Shown piece after piece: positions 23,190 through 34,349 of a stretch of 64,000 nt of DNA. Below the pieces are notes generated by a model. It was not told where the DNA came from. It saw only the letters and a program-made list of their open reading frames with translations, and ran no database searches. Positions within the stretch are counted from its first letter, which is position 1. Every line of letters begins with the position of its first letter. Source of the DNA: Nymphaea colorata (taxonomy: Eukaryota > Streptophyta > Magnoliopsida > Nymphaeales > Nymphaeaceae); the NCBI RefSeq assembly GCF_008831285.2, contig NC_045145.1, forward strand, positions 2,830,723 through 2,894,722. The letters are read 5' to 3'. The position numbers and the translations under genes were made by a program.

Positions 23190-24330
23190 ATGGCCAACCC
23201 CAACAAGGTGACTTGAAAGGATGTCATGACAGCAATAAAGGCGCATAGGGAGCAAATGGAAGAGTCACTAGCACTGATGAAACAGCGATTGCAGGCCATC
23301 GAGAATCAAAATCAGGAAGAAGAAGCTCGGATGCAGGCATTCATGGCTGAACAGCATGCCTTGGTCACGATGATCAGGGAAATGCTTCAGCGAAATCGTG
23401 GATCGGGGTCGCCCAGTACTGAGTGAACTGAAACGGTGAACGGTGAGTCTCGCCACCCTCGACCCCACCCCTCTTTTTCTCCTCCTCCTCCTCCGCCACC
23501 TCCTCAGTCTGGCAGGATGTTCAACTCTGATGTCAAGGGCGGGAGCAGAGGAACTAACGCAGGCCCTTGGAAACAACCTAGAATGGACTTCCCTCGATTT
23601 TCAAGGGAAGACCCTTTAAGTTGGGTCTTCAAGGCAGAGCAATTTTTCGAGTGCTATGGAATCACCAACGAGCAGCGGGTGGGTCACGCAGCCATTCACT
23701 TCGACAGCCCTGCTATCCGATGGTACAGATGGCTGGTGACGTAGCATGGCAAGGCAGATTGGGAAGGGCTGGTCGACGCCATGAAATCACGTTTTCGGCC
23801 CTCAGCATTCCTGGACTACAATGTCGAACTGTCCACCATCAAACAGAAAGCATCAATCCTTGAGTATCAAGAACGTTTTGAAGAATTAAGTAACATGGTC
23901 AGGGGCTGGCCGATGGAAGCGCTGGTGGGAGCCTTCTTGGGTGGCCTGAAGGAAGATATCAGGATCGAGGTGCAGGCAGCCAAACCTCGCACACTCCCAG
24001 ACTGCTTCTAGATGACACGAATGGTGGAAGAAAAACACAAGCATCTCGGCGGAAGCAGCAGGTTGTGGGCCATCGACAAGGGTAGCAAAAGCCCTAGGTC
24101 ACGTGCAGAAAATTTTCCTCCATCAGCACAGGAAGCAAAACAGCATCCAACACCTCGACAAGTGATTAGGCACCTCACTCCAGATCAGATTAAGGATAAA
24201 CGAATGTCAAGGAATTTGTTTTCATTGCGATCAATCGTGGTCACAGGGCATGTTTGCAGGAAATTACATATGTATTTGGTGTACGAGGAATATGAGCCCT
24301 TGGGGAGGAAGAGATCTTAGTTCTAGCAGA
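23190..24330 (+). pseudogene. Chromovirus gag, with premature stops
   Basis: A single frame opens with MANPNKVT just after the primer site and runs to about 24320, broken by four in-frame stops (near 23214, 23424, 23742 and 24009). These look like TGG to TGA or CAG to TAG changes, as expected from cytosine methylation decay. A helical N-terminus and a proline run are followed by the retrotransposon gag core (PRMDFPRFSREDPLSWVFKA, then YQERFEELSNMVRG). The CCHC zinc knuckle (CFHCDQSWSQ) survives near 24220 but a one-base shift cuts through it. Gag would form the particle; this copy cannot. Confidence 0.85.
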
Positions 24331-24454
24331 AGAGACACTGGCGCTGGGAGAGTCTCCAAACAACACTCCACCAAAAATGCCCCTCCATGCCCTCATGGGA
24401 GACGAAGTGCCTCAATTAATGCGAGTAGAAGGATCATTGCGAGGATGCTGAGTC

Positions 24455-26939
24455 CACGTCTTGGTGGACACGGGCTCCACCCACAATTTCATTGCCGAAA
24501 AGACTGCCAAGGCCCAAGGGTGCGCAATTGAGCAGCAGCCAATGTTCAATGTCATCGTAGGAGATGGGAGTACATTGGCCTGTAAGGGTAGGTGTTCACT
24601 CAAAATGCTGGACATACAAGGCCATAAATTCTCAGTTGAATTGTTCATTTTGGCTATGGTGGGAGCCGATTTGGTGTTCGACATTCAATGGCTACGCAGT
24701 CTAGGAGAAGTGGTGTGAGATTTTGTTGGTATGCTGGATGCACTTTGATCAAAACGGAGGGAGTTGATGGACTCTAACTGCTGCTGCCAAGAAACCAAAT
24801 GAAGAACAATCTGCTGCCAAACTATTAAAAAGGAAGACTGCATCCTTAATGCTGCTGGTAAAATGTGACAAACAAAAAACGGACGCAGTTGAGGATCGTC
24901 AACAGCAAGGCAGAATTGATCCCCAGAGGTTGGAGGAACTGTTGGAGGAGTTCAGCAGTGTCCTCGAAACACCCAAAGGACTACCACCGGCGAGAACAAG
25001 TGATCACCACATAGAGTTGCATCCAGGTGCTGGGGCAGTGCGGCTATGCCCCTATAGGTACAACCATTATCAAAAGGAGAACTTGGAGAGAATGGTACGC
25101 GAAATGCAAAAGGATGGTATCATTCAACCTAGTCACAGTCGCTTCGCTTCCTCGACACTATTCGTCAAGAAAAAAGACATGAGTTAGAGATTTTGTGTAG
25201 ATTATCGAGCCCTCAACGCTATCACAGTAAAGAACTTCTACCCCATTCTGATAATTGACGACCTTTTAGATGAATTACATGAGGCGATCTATTTTTCAAA
25301 GTTGGATCTTCATATAGGTTATGACAGATAAGGTGCATTCCGCGGACGTCCCCAAAACAGCTTTTAGAACTCACGAAGGGTTATATGAGTTCAAGGTCAT
25401 GCCTTTCGGGCTGACAAACGCCCCAGCCACTTTCCAATCATTGATGAATGATGTCTTTAGACCATTCTTGCGTCAATTTGTATTGGTATTTTTCGACCAT
25501 ATCTTGGTTTATAGTGCAAGCAAAGAGGAGCACCTGCAACACTTACGACTGGTCTTGTTCACACTACAGCAGCACCAACTGCATGCAAAAGGACTAAGTG
25601 TGTCTTCGGAAGAGGGCAGATTGCATATTTGGGACATATAATCAGTCAAGGACGAGTAGAGATGCAAGGAGATAAAGTGGGGGCCATCTGAAGTTGGAAA
25701 CCCCGAAAATCAGTCAAAGAACTGCACTCATTTTTGGGCCTTGCGAGCTATTACAGAAAATTTGTGAAGGGGTATGACTGGATCGCTGCACCACTGGTGG
25801 CATTAACAAAGCGGGATTGTTTCAAATGGTAAGGCCAAGAAGAGGAAGCATTTGAAAGGTTGAAACAGGCCATAACGACTGCACTAGTCCTAAGGATACC
25901 CAACTTCAATCTTCCCTTTGTGATAGAAATTGACGCATCGAGCCAAGGGATTGGAGCCGTCCTCAACCAAGAATAGCTGCCCATAGCCTTTTTCAGCAAA
26001 ATGTTGGGGCCCTCATTCAAGACCAAGTCGGCCTACGAACGAGAATTGATGGCCATAGTACTAACAGTTTTAAAATGGAAACAATACTTAATGGGCAGAC
26101 ATTTCAAGGTGATAACCGACCACCACAGCCTCAAATATTGCTTGCAGCAGCAATCCCTATCCCTAGTCTTACAACGTTGGATTGTTAAACTCATGGGATT
26201 TGACTTCAAAATACCGTTTTGAAAAGGGAAGGAGAATCCAGTGGCGGATGGGCTATCACGTGCCAACAATCAGTTAGGTGAGTTGTTTTTCATGACCCTA
26301 ATGACTTTTTCTCAGGCGTAGGTAGTGCTGTGAGACAGAATTAAGGTGGTGCATCAAATTGCAACTTCTATACAAGATCTCAAGCAGCACATCAGCAACA
26401 GCCCGACAAAATGTTACAGGTACGTGTGGTGAGCACCGTACATGTACTATCACAACATAGTATTTATACCTCTCGAAACGGAGCTAAGGGAGACACTCCT
26501 AGACCATTTCCATAACTCCAAGGCAGCATGCCATGAAGGAGTGGAAAGAACATATAGGAGAATGCGATCATCTTTCTATCGGTCTGGAATCAAAAGGTCG
26601 ACCACAGAATATGTGGGAAAATGCCAAATCTGCCAACAAAACAAGCAAGAAACCAGGAAGCCCGCAGGCTTGCTGCAGCAACTCCCCATTCTGAACCGCA
26701 TGTAGGAAGACATTCCCATGGATTTCATGGAAGGACTGCCCAAATTGAGGGGAAAGTCAGCAGTTTTGTTGGTGGTAGATTGATTATCGAAATATGCTCA
26801 TTATATCGCCTTAGCCCATCCGTTTTCAACAAGGACAGTGGCTAAGGTTTTCCATGGCTGTGTGAGCAAACTCCTTGGCATGCCTAGGACGATAGTCAGC
26901 GACTGAGACTCCTATTTCTGAGCTCATTTTAAAGGAATA
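24455..26939 (+). pseudogene. Chromovirus pol, 5' part: protease, RT, RNase H, integrase N-half
   Basis: The order is: protease with DTGSTHNF (about 24464); RT from an ELHPGAGAVRLCPYRYNHYQ segment (about 25014) through FVKKKDMS and [20 protein letters not shown] (about 25399); RNase H ([36 protein letters not shown]); and integrase with its zinc-binding HHCC region (CQICQQNK, about 26618) and the first two acidic residues of the DDE core (MDFMEGLPK, then TIVSD). The RT active-site motif reads FDHILVYS where the family has two aspartates, so it would be inactive even without the many stops and frame changes. The reading stops abruptly at 26939 at a nested insertion. Confidence 0.88.
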
Positions 26940-28671
26940 TGTGCGACCATGCTGCTGAGAGCTGCCAAGAGGTGGTCGAGGCACTGTCGCTGCCCAAGGA
27001 TCACGCTCAGCATGGGCGGATTGGACTCGGTTTGGTGGTCTGCTGCTGGTTCTCCTCTTGTCGCAGGAATAGGGAGCACAGATGCGATGATCAGAGGCCA
27101 AAATAGGGATGGAATGGGCTTGTGAGCACGGAGGGATGATAGCGGAGATGATGGCGAGTGCGGTGGAAAGGATCGTCATCGAAATACGCTGGATATGAGG
27201 GTGGAAGGCAATGGAATAATAAATGGATAGATGAATGCCTGTGTTCTTCGAAAGAACAAGAACATGCGATGAAGTCAGGTCTAGGCGGTTGATTCATCGC
27301 CGGCAAACTCCCCGGTCTGCGGCAAGAGCTTACCCAAAGGGTCGTTCAGTGATCAAAGGACTGAGATCGCTAGAAACACACCACGTCGCTGGGAACGAAG
27401 CCTTATCTGCCATCGGAGAACCAATAGTCGCACAACACGCCATCTGCTCCTATTGTCGGATTTCAGAAATTTCTGCTAGAAAGAAGAGAAGATTATCATT
27501 GTGGCGATTTTGATCAAACTCGCCGACAAATTAGGTGCCAAAAACCCTTCTGAAAAAACCTCACAAGCGATTTGTACAAGCTATATCAAAAGGCTAAGAG
27601 AGAATTGAGTTCACCTGCCTTCAATGTGCAGGGAAGGAGAAGCACCATAGACTCGGTTTGATACGCTTGTCGAAACGGGTCGACGCCCAAAAACCCGCTT
27701 GAGTCCCTAAATGAGCTCGGTTCAACGGTTGACTCAGCAAAAGTGGATATGGATCCCCCAAAACGATCCGCAACCCAATCCGAGTTCTTTTATTGTTCGG
27801 ATCGGGTTACAAACTCGTGGGTCCAACCCGCCTGTACAATCTGGACCCATGTCCGGTACCCCAAAGCCACGTTGTGTCCTGTTATACTGTCGCTTCTCAC
27901 TCGATGTGTCTCGCTTTACCGAGGTGCGTGTCCTGCCTCGGTTCTCCATTGCGTCCCGCGCATGTCCCGTACTTCCTAACTCGCGTGTCCCGCACAAAAC
28001 TTGCCAATCATGTCCCACCGCGCCCCTCCTTCGCGTCCGCTGCCTCTCGGCGTGTCCCGCTTCACCTGAAGCCGTGTCCCGCTCCTTGCCTTGTGTCCAC
28101 CCGTTCACGCATCGCTTAGAACGTGTCTTTCCCTCTCTAGCATGTCCCCTGCATAGAGGTGTTGTGACACACTCCAAAGCCTGACCGGATCCTCTTGTGG
28201 CCATGTGCAAAGGCTGAGCTGCCCTAGCATCTTCTGCTGGGCTGGAGTTAGCCTCCCTAAACAGAACATGGCACCCCTCTGCAGATGCCCCAACCGTGGC
28301 CTCTCCCTACAACTTCTCCAAAACCCCCTCGAGTAACCTCCCTTGCATGCGGGTGGCCCTCTAGAAATAGGAGAAAGGCACCATCTACCTCGGCTTAGTG
28401 CTAGATAACCTCCCTTATCTGAGTTGAGGTTGATGTCGCCTATGGCCTATCCTGCTACCGTGATGCCATGGTTGTGTCTACTCAGAACCACTGCATGGCC
28501 TTGAAGGATCCAACATGTTAACCTCACTGGATGTCTGCCTTGGTGTTTTATCCTCCCCAAGACGCGAAAGGGCCTGGGAGATGTGGAGAAGGTGCCAGCC
28601 ATCTGGCCTCAAGCGGCATGGATACGGACTGCCCTCGGCCATCATGGCCGAGCGGAGGTAGGTCCGTATCA
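26940..28671. mobile_element. Nested solo LTR-like insertion inside the integrase
   Basis: The 1732-bp block starts TGTGCGACC and ends TCCGTATCA (TG...CA ends), and is flanked by a perfect 5-bp direct repeat GAATA (26935-26939 and 28672-28676). Removing it brings integrase homology on the two sides back together. It is richer in GC than its host, has no recognisable protein and no inner PBS, which fits a solo LTR left by LTR-LTR recombination. Near its 3' end is a strong hairpin (GATACGGAC with GTCCGTATC, and CTCGGCCAT with ATGGCCGAG, about 28621-28670). The parent family was not identified. Confidence 0.72.
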
Positions 28672-28676
28672 GAATA

Positions 28677-29481
28677 CTTTCAACTTCAAGGCTCCAAGCT
28701 ATAGATATGTACAGCCTATCATCCGCAATCGGATGGATAGACAGAAATAGTAAATAAAAGCCTTGAAACTTACCTCAGACGTTTCACTGGATAGCGTCTA
28801 AATTGTGGGCAGATTACCTGTGCTGGGTTGAATATGCTTACAACACAGGTTGACACTCTTCCACCGGAATTACACCATTCGAAGCCGTATATGGACGCCC
28901 CCCACCTGATTTAAGATGATACCAGCCAGGAACAACAAAGAAGGAGGATGTAGATCTCCAGTTAAGGTGTAGGGATGCAGTCCTCCAAGATCTCAAACAA
29001 CACCTCGCTGCAGCCCGGAACCGTATCGTGATACAATATGACAGGTGACACCACAATTTGCAGCTTAAGGAAGGTGAATGGGTCTTCCTTCGACGCCCTA
29101 CTCATGGCATCGGCTCAGCCATAAGAAGGGACAGGTAGGCTGGCTCCAAGGTTTGTCGGCCCATACCAAGTTAAAAGGAAGATCGGTTTTGTAGCCTACA
29201 AACTCGAATTGCCGGAGGGGAGCCTAATCCACCCCGTGTTTCACGTTTCAAAGCTGAAAACCTGTTTCCGTCCACCCACGAGTATGGAAGTTAGAGCTGC
29301 TCCTGCACTAATTGAACCCGCGGCCTTATACTCTTATCGTAGACTGGGAAGTCAAAGAGTGAGGCAAGGGAAGCAGCTGCAAATGGAATGGCTCATAGAA
29401 TGGAACACTTATGATGATCTGCCAGCAACCTGGGAGTCAGCAGCAGACATACAGCTCCGTTTTCCAGAGTTCACAGCTTGA
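28677..29481 (+). pseudogene. Chromovirus pol, 3' part: integrase C-half and chromodomain
   Basis: The integrase core resumes with AYHPQSDG (about 28713), which precedes the catalytic glutamate in this family. It continues in shifting frames through the C-terminal domain (LAPRFVGPYQVKRKIGFVAY, about 29135-29195, then HPVFHVSKLKTCF, about 29230). The last segment (MEWLIEWNTYDDLPATWESA, then IQLRFPEF) has the pattern of the short chromodomain that ends plant chromovirus integrases and is thought to guide insertion into heterochromatin. Stop at 29479-29481. Confidence 0.82.
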
Positions 29482-29510
29482 GGACAAGGTGTTTGTAAGG
29501 GAGGAGTATT

Positions 29511-29741
29511 TGTTAAGGTTTGGATCCGGTGGGTTATGGGTCCAAATCAATAAGGAGTCACAGGTTAGTAGTGGGTGGGGTGGATATTAGGAGTTGATGA
29601 TCTGCCACAAGCTTAGTAGTATATAAAGTGTTTTAGTCGTTAACCCTAATTACGAATGCATTGCTGGATTATTTACAGTGGAGGCTGGGCTTTCACAGGA
29701 GAAGAGTGTGTGAGTTGCTTTTTGTTAGCCGTAGGCTAACA
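29511..29741 (+). repeat. 3' LTR of the chromovirus
   Basis: 231 bp with intact TGTTAAGG...GGCTAACA ends and a TATA box near 29620. About 18 differences from the 5' LTR, no length change. Confidence 0.93.
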
Positions 29742-31330
29742 ACTCCTCAACATAATTCTCGTAATGAATTTGAGGACACTATTTCATAGATAAATCAGTC
29801 TAAATTTGTGCATCTCATTAGCACCAACCATTTTTGGAATCACCACCATGTGAGTTTTATTGATGTTCTTGACTATGCACCCAAAGAAAAAAAAACTCCC
29901 TAGTAGCTCTGCCCACGTCCAGTTTAACAACTTTCTAGTGATGCTGAAAGAATTCATCGCTGAAGCCAACTCGCCTTAATGCAACGTCTTTTTTTTTACT
30001 TGACAAACAACCCAAATAATTTTCTTACCAGTAATTGGAGCCAAGAGGGAATCATTTTACCTAAATCAAAACCCACTTACCTTGCATCCATTGAGTGAGA
30101 TTTCACACGATGCGGCATTTCTCCTAATAAGTACTCATCTAAAAAATGTCCCCCCTCTCCAAAGCATGGCTGCCCCATTAGTGAGCACATTAATTTTGGT
30201 CTTCTTGCGCCTGCCTCTAACCATGGCATAGAAGAATTTGGTGTTGAAATCTCTATCCTGGAGCCAACTGATTCTCACTTTTTGACACCACAATTTCTCC
30301 CCATTTCTCAAAAGTTGCTTCACTTCTGCTTTCACCTACGACTCCATATTAATGGACCGTATATCATCGTTTCTATCTTCTTTTAAATATTCTTGATCTG
30401 ATCATAACAACTAGCTATGAGCAAAGATAGATCATTCGGACCTTGCCTGCTCCATTCCCTAAGGCTAGACTTGATCACTCAACCTCTAATATTTCCAGTT
30501 CGAATAATAACGTTCCTGCATCCATCCATTTTAGACCAATACTTATTAAAAAAAAAGAAAAAAAGCAGAAAAAACAGATCGTCCCAAAGTAAAGGACTAG
30601 AGCTTTTTGGCCTTAAATAATATGGGGTTATGGTTTGAATACTCTTTCGCAGCACTGCTGGAGACATCACCGATTGTCTATCTTCAGCCCAAACCGATGA
30701 GACAAAGCACCTGACCAAGCAGCTCATCACATTGGCCTATCCCTCCCTATTATTCATCCACGTAAACTTGAGATTGTCGTCAGAAATTTCCGCCACACCG
30801 CTCGTTTGGATAAACATAGAAAAGGTAAGGCAGGCCATGAGCGCAGGTGCTCTCCCTTGACTCCTTGTAGTGCCTAACACCACATTTAAGTCTCCCATAC
30901 AAATGGAGGGGAGAGATGTAGATAAATTCATCTTAAAAAGACTAGGAAATGGCTATTTGATGACACTAAAATCTGGATCCATGTAAACACCTAAACTAGT
31001 AAGCTCTTTATTCGTGCTAAGATCAATAACTTTCATCCAAATTCAGTACCGACTAATGCAAACTTGACCTACATTCACCTTTGAATCCCTCCATAGGATT
31101 TAAATTCTGGCTCATAGGTCACCGTTGTCTATGTTGTAACAGACTAAAACTGTAGAAACTTGAGGCTTGCTTGCCTCAGCTATGCATATGTTAGCTTAAT
31201 GTTAAGTAATATGGCTATATCTGGTTTTACATCTCTCAACATTTTCACGAAAACTTGTTGAGCTGGTCTACTCACCAGCCCTCTAGTGTTCCAAACCAAG
31301 ACCCTCATGGGAGCAATTTTCCCTCCTCCC
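29742..31330 (-). pseudogene. LINE (non-LTR retrotransposon) ORF2 remnant: endonuclease to RT start
   Basis: Minus-strand reading begins at an ATG at 31308 with MRVLVWNTRGLVSRPAQQVF, the usual start of a plant LINE endonuclease. GDLNVV and KFTWMNN follow (31000-30740), then WLQDRDFNTKFFYAMVRGRR (about 30270), and the first RT motifs (NKTHMVVIPKMVGANEMHKF, about 29850, and the LCNSVLKFITRIM-type motif at 29790-29745). Frames are broken throughout. The RT is cut off exactly at 29742, where the chromovirus ends. The remaining RT is not found on the far side of that element, which instead abuts Copia sequence. Confidence 0.78.
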
Positions 31331-31736
31331 CCTTGCATAGGGACTCATTTGTTCCTATGAAATTTCTGAAAAGAATGTGATACCATGGGGACATAGCCAC
31401 CATATACAAGTGGAGATGCTGGATAATGAATCATCGGTCTTGCCATGATGGGGGTAGACTTAAGGGTGAAGTCAGAATTTTTTTTTCAAGAGATATTAAA
31501 TATATAGTTAACAACCAAGTCCACCCAGGTTCATGGGGCGGTGACGTTCATCTTGTGGGGCTAACCCATATAACTGGACATGGGTCCACTTAAATTCATT
31601 TATAAATTTAAGGTTTTAGAGTAGCTCTGTGGGGCATATGGAAACCCCACTTATCTCTGCCCCTCGATAAACCCTACCTGTTCCATGAAAAGTTGAATGA
31701 CTACATTCACCTTCTTTCTCCTGGCTTTCTTTTTTT

Positions 31737-32510
31737 CCAATTTCTCTTCTCTTTTCACTTTCTTTATTTGACTTTTACTGAGAGGTGTGGAAAGCCCAAG
31801 ATTAACACTATAAATTAAGGGTGGGCATCAGGCCCGCCAGATCCGGCCCGATAGCCCGGGTCCGGCCCGGCCCGGCCCGGGTCCGGCCCGGGTCCGGCCC
31901 GGCCTGGCCCATTTAAAATTATAAAATAAAATTGTAAATTATAAAATAATTTTTTTAATATAAAATATATTTATTAATAATAAATATCTATTATTAAAAC
32001 AAAAAAAAATTCTTAACGGGCTAAACGGGCCGGGCCGGGCTGACCCGGGCCAGCCTATCGAGCCCAATCGGGCCAGCCCGACACCCACCCTTACTATAAA
32101 TGACGCAAATAGAAAAGGAATAATATCTAGTATGGTTAAAACCACAAAATTTTATTTCTTCTTCTTCTTCTTCTCTCTTTTTTTTTTAACTTATTAAGAT
32201 TATCGAGAAGTGTGAGATTTCCAAGATTAACACTATAAATAATGCATATAGAAAAGGAACATACATCTGGTATGCTTAAGTTTGACAATTTTTTTTCTTT
32301 TCCTCTTCCCTTATTTCCTCCCTTGAGCTAATCCTTTTTTGCTATAAATAATACAGATGGAAAAAGAAATTACTGATATGAATAAGATTACAATTTTCTT
32401 TTCTCTTCTTCTTTCCTTCTTTTGTGCCTTTGAGCAACTTCTCCTTTCCTATAAATAATGCAAGGTAAAAAAAACTGGCGGCATGATAGAGACTGACAAT
32501 TTCTCATTCT
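31737..32510. repeat. Degenerate tandem repeat, 107-140-bp unit, four copies
   Basis: CTATAAATAATGCA..GAAAAGGAA with a T/C-rich tract recurs at about 31808/32094 (one copy split by a MITE), 32233, 32342 and 32449. Each unit ends in a CTTCTTCTTTTC-type run. Confidence 0.65.
31816..32093. mobile_element. hAT-type MITE, TAAGGGTGGG family
   Basis: A 278-bp element with inverted ends TAAGGGTGGGCATCAGGC and, on the other strand, TAAGGGTGGGTGTCGGGC, and a perfect 8-bp duplication CTATAAAT (31808-31815, 32094-32101). Subterminal GGCCCGGCCCGG repeats flank an AT-only centre. The TIR and 8-bp TSD fit a hAT MITE widespread in plants. Confidence 0.88.
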
Positions 32511-33206
32511 CATTCTCATCTTTTCTCTTCTCCTCTTCAGGGCTTTGAGTTTGATATTGCCCCTGGAATTGCAAAGGCACTACAGGCCTGCATTTAAGTA
32601 GTTATCTTCACAGCCGCAAGGACACTATTGGACACTATTTGAGTTACAAATTCGAGCATATACTTATTTGAGGTAAACGTCTAAATCCATTATTTTTCTC
32701 TCATGATGTTATAATCTATGGACGTGCGCAATAAGGGCATCTCTTCGCTAGTGCGCGCCCTTGGACTAGTAGTTGTGAGCACTCGATCCACTGCTTCTGT
32801 GCGATCATGTTTTCATATCTGAACAAACTTGGGCAATAAGGGCAACATTGTGGACCATGTTCCTTTGTTTCACGCGACACCCAGTTGGCAAGTATCATGT
32901 GTCGGATGCTTGACAATATTAAACAATAGATTCATCTGAAAGCCAGCTCAGGTGGCTGCCAATGGAAAAGAAAGAGTAGGAAAACATACTTGAAAAGAAG
33001 GTAGAGCAAGGGAATAATAAAGAAAGGAAAATAGGTTCTCCATGGGTTGGGGCAGAGGTTGGTTGGCATTCAGTTTTTGTTTTGAAATTTTGGGCCATCA
33101 AAACTCCTTTGTGTGGCAAACGGTGAAGTTTAGCGAGAGCCCAGCATCAAAGCACTAAAAACAAGTTTTAGACTTTAAAGTACAAGAGATTAAGTGCGAG
33201 TTTTGG
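32511..33206. other. Intergenic stretch, nothing recognised
   Basis: Short chance frames only; no family resemblance, LTR or TIR was seen. Confidence 0.4.
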
Positions 33207-33639
33207 TAGGGATGTCACCATATCTGATTTGAATAGGATATCCGATCGAACCGATCCGAAAAAATCAGATATGAAAAAAATTTAATATCCGATTAAAAAA
33301 TCGGATCAGATTCAAATTTAAAAAATAACATGACATCATATTCAGATTCAATTCAAATATACATAAATATGCGATCGAATTCAGATATGAATTCAAATCA
33401 GATTTATTTTTAAACAAATATCTTATATCTAATGCTCTTACAGTTTGAAGTGGCAAAATTTGATTAAAAATTTTGATTGAGATATGAATATAAAAATCAG
33501 ATTCGCATTGAATTCAGATTGTAAAATCAGATTTCAAATTTTGGATTAAGATATGACTTTTTTTATCCGTATTCCAATCCCAATATGTAAATATATAAAC
33601 AAGCAGACGTATATCGAATCAGATCAGTTGACATCCCTA
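33207..33639. mobile_element. MITE, TAGGGATGTCA family, copy 1
   Basis: 433 bp with inverted ends TAGGGATGTCACCATATCTG and, on the other strand, TAGGGATGTCAACTGATCTG. The interior is a run of ATCCGAT/ATTCAGAT words typical of this hAT MITE type. Flanks AGTTTTGG and AGCTTTTT only partly match, so the TSD is decayed. A second copy starts at 61355. Confidence 0.75.
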
Positions 33640-33681
33640 AGCTTTTTAAGATGAAATATACTCAACCAAAAACAAAAGAAA

Positions 33682-34312
33682 GTGGGAGAAAATAAGAAAC
33701 AACATTTTGGGGTGATTCTTGTTAGTCACTCCCAACTCCCAAGCGACGTATTTGGTGCCTTACCCTATTCTGACGTCAAACTCTTTGTTTACCACCAGCT
33801 CGCACTAACTACAGGTTCTATAAAGGGCAACGGTGTCGTGTCGTTCTTGGTTGTGCACATGCCATTACCGTGTCGGTTTGGACCAAGCGAAGAGTTGTTG
33901 GAAAAAATCAAAGCAGCCTCGGGCGTGGAAGGAGGAAGTGGGGAAGGGCGAGAGAAGTCATGGGGGGCGAAGTTTCCACGCAGCTGGTCTATTGAGACTT
34001 TGCCTTCAAAGAGTCCTTCCTCAGTAGCGCTTGAAGAAAAGGCCTCACAGGTCCATCTCAGAAGCCCAATCAAGAAGAAGGAGAAAAGACGCCCATTTCT
34101 GGTCTTCTGTTCGGCCACCAACATGGAATCAAGGAGAGGTATATGATCTTAGTAGGGGAATTTCGTTACGCTAACTTGTCGAATTGGGCGTTTTCCCTTT
34201 GCTTTTAGGAGCTAGTTTGTCTTTTTCCTGGATTTTGGTTATTTCAATGAACTAGCTAGTTTTGGTGATGTGGGTGATCTTCCCATGGACTTGTATTCAT
34301 TGATTTCGTTAG
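33682..34312 (+). promoter_or_regulatory. GnT-II promoter/5' leader with probable leader intron
   Basis: This is the only non-repeat sequence before the GnT-II start. A good plant donor AGAG|GTATAT lies at 34138/34139, with two possible acceptors, TTTTAG ending at 34208 and CGTTAG ending at 34312. Splicing would join a short upstream ATG (34123, MESRRG) to sequence that soon hits a stop, making a small upstream ORF. A frame open across 33682-34146 and an antisense one over 33789-34124 have no recognised domain and are probably chance. The leader structure is inferred, not proven. Confidence 0.4.
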
Positions 34313-34349
34313 TGTGAAAGATACGGCGAGATTTTCTTACCATATAGGC

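Larger units (their letters stand above)
22943..29741 (+). mobile_element. Ty3/gypsy chromovirus, full-length but inactive
   Basis: A complete LTR retrotransposon with two 231-bp LTRs, a tRNA-iMet-type primer site, gag, protease, RT, RNase H, integrase, a C-terminal chromodomain-like segment and a purine tract (about AAGGGAGGAG, 29497-29506) before the 3' LTR. The LTRs differ at about 18 of 231 sites by eye, so it is an old insertion. The flanking 5-mers ACGCC (22938-22942) and ACTCC (29742-29746) match at 4 of 5. Coding frames carry many stops and frameshifts, and a 1.73-kb second insertion splits the integrase. The short LTRs, iMet primer and chromodomain place it among plant chromoviruses; the exact clade is not resolved. 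Confidence 0.93.

Noticed and set aside
27711-28210. Overlapping open frames of 157-158 codons on both strands inside the nested insertion
   Set aside because: Both strands are open because the block is GC-rich; the peptides are arginine/cysteine-rich low-complexity and match no family.
26940-28671. Helitron identity for the nested insertion, because of the 3' hairpin
   Set aside because: It has TG...CA ends and a perfect 5-bp target duplication, whereas Helitrons insert into AT without duplicating the target and end in CTRR.
33682-34146. 154-codon open frame just before GnT-II as a separate gene
   Set aside because: It lacks any known domain, overlaps an open antisense frame, and lies where the promoter and leader of GnT-II should be.
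34314-34349. Longer GnT-II start 12 codons upstream
   Set aside because: The upstream codon is GTG, which is not a normal plant start; the ATG at 34350 directly precedes the expected basic tail and membrane anchor.
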